From positions 38,324,048 through 38,388,047 of the forward strand of contig OY755251.1 of assembly GCA_963576725.1 (NCBI GenBank): a DNA stretch of 64,000 nucleotides, in the 5' to 3' direction. Position 1 is the first letter of the stretch; each line of letters opens with the position of its first letter. The translations under genes were made by a program, and so were the position numbers. A model generated the notes under the pieces. It had not been told where the DNA came from and searched no databases. It saw nothing but the letters and a program-made list of their open reading frames with translations. The stretch is from Azorinus chamasolen (lineage: Eukaryota; Mollusca; Bivalvia; Cardiida; Solecurtidae). Of the stretch, positions 1-8,790 are shown one piece after another.

Positions 1-313
1 ATCTGGTATCAATATTTTTGGAGTTATTAGCTGTTATCATTTTCTTCTTGAAAAATGTAGTGTGGAAAACGCATAATGAGGGGAAGTATCATTCATCAAG
101 ACCATAACATTTTTAGTGATTTCCCTTTACATATTGCTTTTATTAGAGGGGAGACAAAAACCTCTAGTTTATTCATGAATTATGTCTCCCACATTTATGG
201 GGGGAATTGTTTTTGCCGGACTTGCTGCAGTTTCAGAGATACGCGCGACACCATGTAATTTTAAGTCATCAAGGGCAATAACTCGCGCATATCTGTCTTG
301 CCTTCATTAAAAA
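1..313. other. No recognisable feature
   Basis: AT-rich unique-looking sequence. Only short open frames occur, and none shows splice signals or a recognisable family. Confidence 0.5.
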
Positions 314-3076
314 TTTTATGCCCCCAAGATCAAATCTGGGGGGCATATTGTTTTTGCCCTGTCAGTTTGTCTGTTTGTCAGCAACTTTAACATTGGCCAT
401 AACTTTTGAGCCAGTACAGATAGCGACTTGATATTTGGCATGCATATGTATCTCATAAAGCCGCACATTTTGAGGGGTGACATGTCAAGGTCAAGGTCAT
501 CCTTCAAGGTCAGAGGTCAAATATATGGGTCAAATCACCGACTTTAACATTGGCCATAACTTTTGGACCAATAGAGATAGAGACTTGATATTTGGCATGC
601 TTGTGTATCTCATGAAGCTGCACATTTTGAGGGGTGACATGTCAAGGTCAAGGTCATCCTTCAGGGTCAAAGGTCAAATTGTCTGTTTTTTTGGCTGTAA
701 CTTTAACACAACCTTAACATTGGTCATAACTTTTGAGCCAGTACAGATAGAGACTTGATATTTGGCATGCATATGTATCTCATAAACCCGCAAAATTTGA
801 GTGGTAATATGTTAAGGTCAAGGTCATCCTTCAAGGTCAGAGGTCAAATATATGGGTCAAATCACCGACTTTAACATTGGCCATAACTTTTGGACCAATA
901 GAGATAGAGACTTGATATTTGGCATGCTTGTGTATCTCATGAAGCTGCACATTTTGAGGGGTGACATGTCAAGGTCAAGGTCATCCTTCAGGGTCAAAGG
1001 TCAAATTGTCTGTTTTTTTGGCTGTAACTTTAACACAACCTTAACATTGGTCATAACTTTTGAGCCAGTACAGATAGAGACTTGATATTTGGCATGCATA
1101 TGTATCTCATAAACCCGCAAAATTTGAGTGGTAATATGTTAAGGTCAAGGTCATCCTTCAAGGTCAGAGGTCAAATATATGGGTCAAATCACCGACTTTA
1201 ACATTGGCCATAACTTTTGGACCTGTACAGATAGAGACTTGATATTTGGCATGCTTGTGTACCTCATGAAGCTGTACATTTTGAGGGGTAAGATGTCAAG
1301 GTCAAGGTCATCCTTCAGGGTCAAAGGTCAAATTGTCTGTTTTTTTGGCTGTAACTTTAACGCAACCTTAACATTGGTCATAACTTTTGAGCCAGTACAG
1401 ATAGAGACTTGATAATTGGCATGCATATGTATCTCATAAAGCCGCACAATTTGAGTGGTGACATGTCAAGGTCAAGGTCATCCTTCAAGGTCAGAGGTCA
1501 AATATATGGGTCAAATCACCGACTTTAACATTGGCCATAACTTTTGGACCTGTACAGATAGAGACTTGATATTTGGCATGCTTGTGTATCTAATGAAGCT
1601 GTACATTTTGAGGGGTGACATGTCAAGGTCAAGGTCATCCTTCAGGGTCAAAGGTCAAATTGTCTGTTTCTTTGTCTGTAACTTTAACATTGGTCACAAC
1701 GTTTGAGCCAGTACAGCTAGTGACTTGATATTTGGCATGCACATTTTGAGGGGTGACATGTCAAGGTCTAGGTCATCCTTCAAGGTCAGAGGTAAAATAT
1801 ATGGGTCAAATCACTGACTTTAACATTGGCCATGCCTTTTGGACCAGTAGAGATAGACTTTATGTTTGGCATGCTTGTGCATCTCATGACATGTCAAGGT
1901 CATTCTTCAGGGTCAAAGGTCAATTTGTCTGTTTGTCTGTAACTTTAACATTGGTCATAACTTTGAGCCAGTACAGAAAGAGACTTCATATTTGGCATGC
2001 ATATGTGTATCTCATAATGCCGCACATTTTGAGGGGTGATATGTCAAGGTCACCCTTAAAGGTCAGAGGTCAAACATATGGGTCAAATCACCGACTTTAA
2101 CATTGGCCATAACGTTTGAACCAGTACAGATAGAGACTTGATATTTGGCATGCTTTTGTATCTCATGAAGCTGTACAGTTTGAGGGGTGACATGTCAAGG
2201 TCATCCTTCAGGGTCAAAGGTCACCAACTTCAAATTGGCCATAACTTTTGAACCAATAGAGATAGTCTTGATATTTGGTATGCATGTGTATCTCATGAAA
2301 CTGCACATTTTGAGGGGCAACATGTCAAGGTAAAGGTCATCTTTTAGGGTCAAAGGTCACCGACTTTAACATTGGCCATAACTTTTGAACCTGTAGATAC
2401 AGACTTGACATTTGGTATGCATGTGTATCTCATGAAGCTGCACAGTTTGGGGGTGACATGTCAAGGTCAAGGGCATCTTTCAGGGTCAAAAGTCACCGAC
2501 TTTAACCTTGGCCATAACTTTTGAACCAGTAGAGATACAGACTTGACATTTGGTATACATGTGTTTCTCATGAAGCTGCACAGTTTGGGGGGTGACATGT
2601 CAAGGTCAAGGTCATCTTTTAGGGTCAAAGGTCACCGACTTTAACATTGGTCATAACTTTTGAACCAGTAGAGATACAGACTTGATAGTTGATATACATG
2701 TGTTTCTCATTTGGCTGCACAGTTTGAGGGGTGACATGTCAAGGTCATCTTTGAAGGTCAAAGGTCATTAACATTGGCCATAACGTTTGAACCAGTAGAT
2801 ATACAGCCTTGATACTGGTATGCATGTGTATCTCATGAAGCCGCACAGTTTGAGGGGTGACATGTCAAGCTCAAGGTCATCCTTCATGGTCAAAGGTTAC
2901 CAACTTTTAACATTGGCCATAACTTTTGAACCATTAGAGATACAGACTTGATATTTGGTATGCATGTGTACCCCATGAAGCTGCACAGTTTGAGGGGTGA
3001 CATGTCAAGATCAAGGTCATCCTTCAGGGTCAAATGTCATATCGAGGGGACATAGTGTTTCACAAACACATCTTGT
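314..3076 (+). mobile_element. Tandem-core element, 'ATGCCCCC' family (copy 1)
   Basis: Starts TTTTATGCCCCCAAGAT, and the CCCCC arm folds on GGGGGGCATATTG a few bases on. A GTCTGTTTGTC-type short microsatellite follows, then a long tandem core. It ends GAGGGGACATAG...CACATCTTGTT, where GGGGACATA is a third copy of the hairpin arm. A reverse-strand copy lies at 39369-41092 and a 5'-truncated one at 53421-54578, so this is a mobile unit and not a local satellite. It encodes no protein. The layout resembles non-autonomous Helentron/'pearl' elements of bivalves; that assignment is inference. Confidence 0.75.
420..3045 (+). repeat. AGGTCA-rich tandem core with a 327-bp higher-order period
   Basis: The word ATGGGTCAAATCACCGAC recurs at 525, 852, 1179 and 1506, exactly 327 bp apart, then at 1801 (CACTGAC) and 2078 with shorter spacing. 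Each period holds two related sub-units of roughly 140-190 bp. Every sub-unit has clustered nuclear-receptor half-sites such as AAGGTCAAGGTCA and GGGTCAAAGGTCA. Towards the 3' side the array degrades into single sub-units with indels. Several open frames of 77-115 codons run through it in repeated form; they are by-products of the repeat and not genes. Confidence 0.85.
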
Positions 3077-3097
3077 TTTATTTTTTATCATCCAGAT

Positions 3098-3343
3098 TGC
3101 AGCATTCAATGGCAGCCTGGACCAACCCTGACCTGGTCAACCCTTTCTGTTTTTCCCAAGGGTGTTGATACAGCTGCTGGTACATTATAAACTTCATCAA
3201 CACATACACCATAAGGAAGATGTCACAGCCACATATTCCATTTGACAACAGATTATTTGATGTGACATAGCCAGAGATGAGGGCATTCTTGCCTATCAGC
3301 ATTCTGATGGAAATGAAATTATTTATCAAAAAGGTGTAAAACA
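3098..3343 (+). pseudogene. piggyBac-like transposase fragment (relic)
   Basis: One plus-strand frame (codon phase of the TGG at 3178) reads with only two internal stops (3166 and 3268) before a final stop at 3343. It contains FINTYTIRKM, SQPHIPFD and, after a stop, PEMRAFLPISILMEMK. This matches the order in the N-terminal half of piggyBac-type (DDE_Tnp_1_7) transposases: a T-N-x-Y segment, then DVTxxEMxAFLxxxILMxM. The catalytic aspartates are not in this piece. It abuts the 3' end of the preceding tandem-core element. The family call comes from memory of motif order, so it is moderate. The opposite strand also has an 88-codon open frame, which I regard as the shadow. Confidence 0.5.
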
Positions 3344-3344
3344 T

Positions 3345-3988
3345 TGTCTACCCCGATCATGTATTATATTTATCAGGGTTAATCTTGGTTTAGCTATTTT
3401 TAATAGACTCAGTAAGGATAGAACAATGTTTATGATAATGATTTATCTGTTGATAACAAAACACTGTCAGTCAAACCTTAAGGAATAAATTGGAATATAA
3501 AAGTTGGGGTTCACATCAATGGAATTCAGAGTGGAGTTTTGATAGAATAAAACATCATGTGGGTTATTAGTAATTTACTGCTCATTTGATAATATATTGT
3601 GTGTTAAGTGGTTGTTCATAAATAAATCAAGCTTTGGGATCAATTTGTTTGTGTGTGTTTGCATAATAATATCAGCCCCCTCAAAATGTAACTATAAAGT
3701 CATACTATACTGTCTAAACAGCAGTTAAAATTCTAGGATTAGTAATTAATAACGAGGGTAGTGCTTCAAAATATACATGATTTATCAACAGCATTTAATA
3801 TTGCTTTGATTTGATTGAAAGATGGACTGTCACTCAGCATTGCATTTCTGACTTGTTGAGGTCAAGGACTGAGTTTAACTAATAACCACTTTGCTAGTGG
3901 TTTGAGTGTTGTTACAGTCTGTCATATGTCTAGTAATACATTGATCAATTCGAAGATGTCAAAAAATGGTAACATGTGTGGCAATGTC
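3345..3988. other. No gene seen
   Basis: AT-rich sequence without recognisable repeats, motifs or exon signals. Confidence 0.4.
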
Positions 3989-4053
3989 TTCCTTTACACT
4001 TAACATCCATATCAAACCCAGAAGCCATTATGGCCCTTCAGGCCTTTGATTTG
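3989..4053 (+). mobile_element. 3' end fragment of the 'ATGGC' exon-carrying family
   Basis: The stretch from ACATCCATATCAAACCC to GCCATTATGGCCCTTCAGG and CCTTTGATTTG matches the 3' ends of the elements at 5180-8321 and 11052-12750. Only the terminal ~65 bp are present, so it is a solo 3' fragment. It shows that the 3' end is shared by at least three insertions. Confidence 0.65.
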
Positions 4054-4155
4054 AAAAAAGATGAGCTTAATTATTATAATGACATAATAAACAGGAGAAA
4101 TACTGGCCATGGCAGAAACTGCCAGAGCAGACCCTGATTACATGATTCCTACAAA

Positions 4156-4355
4156 TACAGTAGAACCCCTCTAATGAGACCACTTAATGAATAAACATTT
4201 CTCCCTTAATAAGCAGGTGGCTGCTTAATGCAGGATGAGAGTTATGCAGAAAGGAGCTTTCTGCATAACTTTCATCCTGCATTAAGGTACCACCTGCCTC
4301 AGCCACTCAGAATAATGCCCCTTTTTGGTGGTCGCATTAGAGGGGATTTACTGTA
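4156..4355. mobile_element. Palindromic MITE, pogo-like ends (family P)
   Basis: Starts TACAGTAGAACCCCTCTAATG and ends CATTAGAGGGGATTTACTGTA, an inverted repeat bounded by TA. The centre is a second palindrome around GAAAGGAGCTTTC, with flanking TGCAGGATGAGAGTTATGCAG and its complement. There is no coding capacity. The CAGTAGAACC-type end and TA target resemble pogo/Tigger-derived MITEs (inference). Related copies occur at 9052-15591 (interrupted), 19567-19748 and 43748-43911. Confidence 0.7.
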
Positions 4356-4515
4356 TAAATGCTCTATTTATCACAATTGTTTTCAAAAAAGACTTACCAA
4401 GGCATCAAAAGGGAATGGCTTTAAAGTTTTATTCACAATTTCTAAAAGGTTGTCTTCTTCAGTTTTCAGCGAATATTTTGCTTCTGTTTCTCTTAACTCT
4501 TTGAATGTGAGAACC

Positions 4516-4632
4516 GAGTGTACAGGCATTTGTAAACAGTGTAGATCCAGAAACGAGTGTACAGGCATTTGTAAACAGTGTAGATCCAGATAAGAGTGTA
4601 CAGGGATTTGTAAACAGTGTAGATCCAGATAA
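4516..4632. repeat. 39-bp minisatellite, three units
   Basis: The units start at 4516, 4555 and 4594 with GAGTGTACAGG, each followed by ATTTGTAAACAGTG and TAGATCCAGA. The unit equals one arm of the common TTAA palindrome (TTTGTAAACAGxGTAGAtCCAGAT), and a palindrome centre (GGCTCCTAGAGGAGC) follows directly. It is a small array grown from a MITE arm. Confidence 0.8.
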
Positions 4633-5030
4633 GTGGGCTCCTAGAGGAGCTGTTTGATCAGGGTTTGCCTTGTTCATCTTTTAAAATCTTCTCGCAAATT
4701 GTACCCATTTATACTGAGAAAACTCTATCGTTAAATGATGGTCGACCGTTCAACTTTGAAATTGCATGATTGAAAGTGTTAAAAAAATTAGACTGAAATT
4801 GTTTTTAATTGTTTTATGCTCTGTGCCTATTCTGTTACAGACTTTCTGCATTTTGAAAATTTTGACAGCATTACACCCCCTGGGATCTTTGTTTCACTGC
4901 AAAGTATTGCTGTCTGAAAAATTTGTCTCGTTTATTTTTTTTCTGTACTGAAACTAACGTATTTTCAGTTTACCAGAAAAATACCCTAACGGCCCAAAGA
5001 ATTTAGGCAGAAAAGCATAGGCAAATAGTG
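4633..5030. other. No gene seen
   Basis: AT-rich. Holds the remaining half of a TTAA-type palindrome (to about 4670) and otherwise nothing recognisable. Confidence 0.4.
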
Positions 5031-5679
5031 CAGTGTAGCAACTCATTTTGAAATAATGTTGCACTTTGAAATAATTATTTCAAAATGAGTTGAAGTTTAT
5101 TTCAATGTGTGATTTTCGATGCCAACCTGTTTTGAAATAACGTTGGACTTTTAAATAATTATTTCAAAACTTTTAGCAGTTTATTATGGCTTTCGGAGCC
5201 ATATAGCAGTCGGTCTCTTTACGGCAACGAGTTCACTTGTCTAGTGAACATGCGCAAGACAAAATAGTTTTCTTCAAGTCTGCACTAGTTTGGTTGTAAA
5301 ATGTTCATGCATTTGTTTACTCTTCACATATTTAATAATAATTCGCTGTGTAAGATAATTACTACTAATCTACACAAAGATAAACTTTTTAAAAGTCTTG
5401 AAAAAGCCTATATAGCATTCTACGACGTATCGATACAGATACAGAAGTTTAATAAACTCCAAAGAAGACGCGAACGAATATTTTTACCGTAGTTTTCGCA
5501 ACACCTTGGCGTTCTAAAGCAGAAGGAATATAGCCGAGGTTTCTGATTGCATTTTTATACACATTCGTAACTGATTAGCATATAGACATACATCTTCAGC
5601 CAATCAAACTGCCTTTTGCGTCGCATTCGGTCATTTCCGTTTGACCCGTACTCAACGCATCGAACAGCGTGTTTTGACT

Positions 5680-5759
5680 ATGGCACCCAACCTCAACACA
5701 AGTCTAAGACTTACAAGCAGTAAAACCGTAAAAACACGGGGTTCTATTGGCTTATCAAA
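5680..5759 (+). CDS. Candidate first coding exon carried by a mobile element
   Basis: ATG in good context (GACTATGG) opens 26 codons starting MAPNLNTSLRLTSSK and ending at CAAA followed by GTAAGTATT, a strong splice donor. Upstream (5600-5680) is CpG-containing sequence unlike the AT-rich surroundings, including ATTTCCGTTTGACCC, so it may include a promoter. The second copy of the element keeps the same ATG and donor but has a stop near the exon end. I do not recognise the peptide. It may be a captured host exon or the element's own leader exon. No downstream exon was found. Confidence 0.35.
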
Positions 5760-6440
5760 GTAAGTATTAACCATGGAATGTTTTCAACACATATTCAATC
5801 AAATTATATTCCAGCGTCAATAACAACTGTGAAAATAGAGCCTCTTCTATGTATCGTGTAACCGCCGAGTCGCCGACACTGTCGTTTGCTCAAGACGTTT
5901 GTGTCGTGTAAAAGCGAAAGTAGGTAGCAATTTGTTGAAATGTCTTTCCCAGATTACAAATCTACTTCAGACTGTAGTTCTGAATTTGAGTTTCATCAGG
6001 TTCCAAACAACTACCGTAACTGTATGTACATGTATGGATCTACTTAGTAATTAAAAATAAAAACAGTCTACCTTCAATTTGTAAGCAGACTACATTTATT
6101 CAAAATAAACGAGTGTTGACCATGGAAAAATAAATGTTATGTGTAAGAATTAGTTGAACAAATATAACTTTGATGTTGTGCTTCAGTTTTTTGCATCAGC
6201 TTTAGACATGAAATCATATTAGTTGACCCTTTACTTCATGAATATTCATGTAAGAAATAATGACATCATGAATATAATTAAGATATTCTTTTGGCCATAG
6301 TAGAAACTAGAAGCATGTCTATATATAAACAGCAGATCATGAGATGGCTCCTTTTGTTTCAGTCTGTCATATTTTTATGCCCCCAATCAATTTTTATACC
6401 CCCCTTTTGAAAAAATGGGAGTATATTGCTTTGCACATGT

Positions 6441-6495
6441 CGGTCGGTCGGTCGGTCGGTCGGTCGGTCTGTCGGTCGGTCGGTCGGTCGGTCGG
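6441..6495. repeat. (CGGT)n microsatellite
   Basis: About 13-14 CGGT repeats with one interruption (CTGT), directly after the 5' hairpin of the element. The same position in copy 2 (13111-13153) holds a shorter run. Confidence 0.9.
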
Positions 6496-6621
6496 TAGAT
6501 CGATGGTTTCCGAATGATAACTAATAAACGACTAGGCCTAGAATCTTCAAACTTGCTGTGGTGGTTGGTCATGACAAGTAGATGACCCCTATTGTTTTTT
6601 AGGTCACTAGGTCAAAGGTCA

Positions 6622-7788
6622 AGGTCACCACGACCTAAAATGGTGAAATAGTTTCCGATCAATAACTGCTCAAGGATTTGGCTTGGGATCTTCAAACTTG
6701 CTGTGATGGTTGGTCATGATCACTAGATGATCCCTCTTGATTTTGAGGTCACTAGGTCAAAGGTCAAGGTCACCATGACCTTAAATGGTTAAATGCTTTC
6801 CGATCAATAACTGCTCAAGGGTTTAGCTTAGAATCTTCAAACTTGCTGTGGTAGTTGGTCATGACCACTGGATGACCCCTATTGATTTTGAGGTCACTAG
6901 GTCAAAGGTCAAGGTCACCATGACCTCAACTGGTAAAATGGTTTCTGATCAATAACTGCTCAAGGGTTTGGCCTAGGATCTTCAAATTTGCTGTGGTGGT
7001 TGGTAATGACCACAAGATGACCCCTATTGTTTTTTAGGTCACTAGGTCAAAGGTCAAGGTCACCATGCTCTTAACTGGTCAAATGGTTTCCGATCAATAA
7101 CTGCTCAAGGGTTTGGCTTAGAATCTTCAAACTTGCTGCGGTAGTTGGTCATGACAACTGGATGACCCCTATTGTATTTGAAGTCACTAGGTCAAAGGTC
7201 AAGGTCACCATGACCTTACCTGGTAAAATGGTTTCTGATCAATAACTGCTCAAGGGTTTGGCTTAGGATCTTCAAATTTGCTTAGGTGGTTGGTCATGAC
7301 AACTAGATGAGCCCTATTGTTTTTTAGGTCAAAGGTCAAGGTCACCATGACCTTAACTGGTGAAATGGTTTGCGATCAATAACTGCTCAAGAATTTGTCT
7401 TAGGATCTTCAAACTTGCTGTGGTGGTTGGTCATGACCAGTAGATAACCCCTATTATTTTTGAGGTCACTAGGTCAAAGGTCAAGGTCACCATGACCTTA
7501 ACTGGTGAAATGGTTTGCGATCAATAACTGCTCATGGGTTTGGCTTAGGATCTTCAAACTTGCTATGGTGGTTGGTCATGACAACTAGATGACCCCTATT
7601 GTTTTTGAGGTCACTAGGTCAAAGATCAAGGTCATCATGACCTAAACTGATGAAATGGTTTCCAATTAATAACTGCTCAATGGTTTGGTTCAGGATCTTC
7701 AAACTTGCTGTGGTAGTTGGTCGTGACCACTAGATGACCCCTATAGTTGTTGAGGTCACTAGGTCAAAGGTCAAGGTCACCATGACAT
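6622..7788. promoter_or_regulatory. Array of AGGTCAnnnTGACCT palindromes with DR1 sites
   Basis: Each ~145-bp unit contains AGGTCACTAGGTCAAAGG followed by TCAAGGTCACCATGACCT. The 15-mer AGGTCACCATGACCT starts at 6767, 6912, 7202, 7339 and 7484, and AGGTCATCATGACCT at 7629. The units at 6622, 7057 and 7774 have one or more changed bases. The form is that of a consensus oestrogen-receptor element (IR3), with an AGGTCAAAGGTCA direct repeat (DR1) beside it. Sequence form is certain; any binding is inference. Confidence 0.6.
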
Positions 7789-8424
7789 TAATATGTGAAA
7801 TGTTTTCAGATCAATAAATGATCAGTGGTTTGGCTTAGGATCTTCAAAGTTGCTGTGGTGATTAGTCATGACCGCTAGATGACCTCTATAGTTGAGGTCA
7901 CTAGATCAAAGGTCAGGGGGTCTGGGGGGTATACATGTTTTACAAACATCTCTTGTTTTTATTTTTTTTTGGGGGGGGGGGGGGGTTTGTTGGTTTGGCT
8001 CAAACTTTAATGTTGGCAATAACTCTGTAGCCATTGCACATACATACTTCAAACCTGGCATGTCTGTGCAACTTACAGAGACGAACATTTTTATTTATTT
8101 TTGGGGGTGGGGGGCTTATTAAAATCAAGGTAATATAACAGTTAAATGTCACATTACGAGTCAAATTTATATTATATTGGTCACAATCAGGGGCATAGTG
8201 TTTCACAAAAATGTGTTGTTATTAATACTTTTATCAATTCCAAGACGTTATTGTTATTAACTCCCCCAATTTCTCCCCTTATCAAACCCGAAAGCCATTA
8301 TGGCCATTCAGGCCTTTGATTTTGATGTCAACCCGTTTTGAAATAAAGTTGCAAATTGAAATAAAAATGACTTTTCAACCCGTTTTGAAATAAAGTTGCA
8401 AATTGAAATAAAAATGACTTAAGT

Positions 8425-8790
8425 ACTTTTCACTGCACAGAAATGGTAAAAACAGAATACATTCAAACTCATATACACTCATGGTGTGTTTCCAGTGTCT
8501 AATGACTCATGGCGTCAAGTCGGCGTCATGTGACGTCATTGACTTAAAATGCATATTTTACTACAAAAAGCGTTCAGTATAAAATTTAACCCGTAAAAGT
8601 TCAAAATTAGTCATGACGTCACTTTCGTGGGTTAAAAATTGATATTGAACGCATTTTGTAGTAAAATAGGCATTTTAAGTCAATGACGTCATGTGACGCC
8701 GACTTGTCGCCATGAGTCTACAGACACGGGAAACACACCATGAGTGGATACGAGTTTTGATGTATTCTGTTTTTACCATTTCCTTTCAGT
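8425..8790. repeat. Long palindrome with three perfect CRE motifs
   Basis: Arms 8425-8590 and 8627-8790 are imperfect inverted copies (CATGTGACGTCATTGAC against GTCAATGACGTCATGTGA; CTACAAAAAGCGTTCA against its complement). TGACGTCA occurs at 8531-8538, 8614-8621 (in the loop) and 8684-8691. This lies in the right half of the foldback transposon and could form a cruciform. Confidence 0.75.

Larger units (their letters stand above)
6391..7957 (+). mobile_element. Tandem-core element, 'TATACCCCCC' family, copy 1
   Basis: Starts TTTTTATACCCCCCTTTTGA and folds back on GGGAGTATATTG. A (CGGT)n microsatellite and nine ~145-bp units follow. It ends GGGGGGTATACATG, TTTTACAAACATCTCTTGTT. GGGGGGTATA complements the 5' TATACCCCCC. 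A second copy is at 13061-14627. Non-coding; open frames on either strand come from the repeat. Confidence 0.8.
6370..8215 (+). mobile_element. Short 'ATGCCCCC' element, split by a nested element
   Basis: The left end ATTTTTATGCCCCCAATCAA (6370-6390) and the right part 7958-8215 (ending GGGGCATAGTGTTTCAC then AAAAATGTGTTG) are separated by the 1.57-kb element at 6391-7957. The unsplit counterpart lies at 12309-12615. The interior carries a poly-G run (7971-7985) and CTCAAACTTTAATGTTGGC. Ends match the family at 314-3076 without its long tandem core. Confidence 0.7.
5180..8321 (+). mobile_element. 'ATGGC' exon-carrying element, copy 1 (interrupted)
   Basis: Starts TTTATTATGGC with the hairpin TATGGCTTTCGGAGCCATA and ends at GCCATTATGGCCATTCAGG, CCTTTGATT. 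Copy 2 at 11052-12750 shares about 1.2 kb of interior sequence and both ends but sits in a different host, so this is a transposed unit and not a segmental duplication. The interior begins CAGTCGGTCTCTTTACGGC and carries a short ATG exon with a splice donor (5680-5759). Near its 3' side another tandem-core element has inserted, itself split by a third (6391-7957). Confidence 0.75.

Noticed and set aside
477..2100. Series of similar open frames of 77-115 codons on the plus strand
   Set aside because: They recur every 327 bp with the tandem repeat, have no start-site or domain evidence, and the same text occurs reversed at 40506-40973.
3078..3344. 88-codon minus-strand frame with hydrophobic segments
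   Set aside because: The plus strand of the same stretch reads as a degraded piggyBac-like fragment, which explains the region better.
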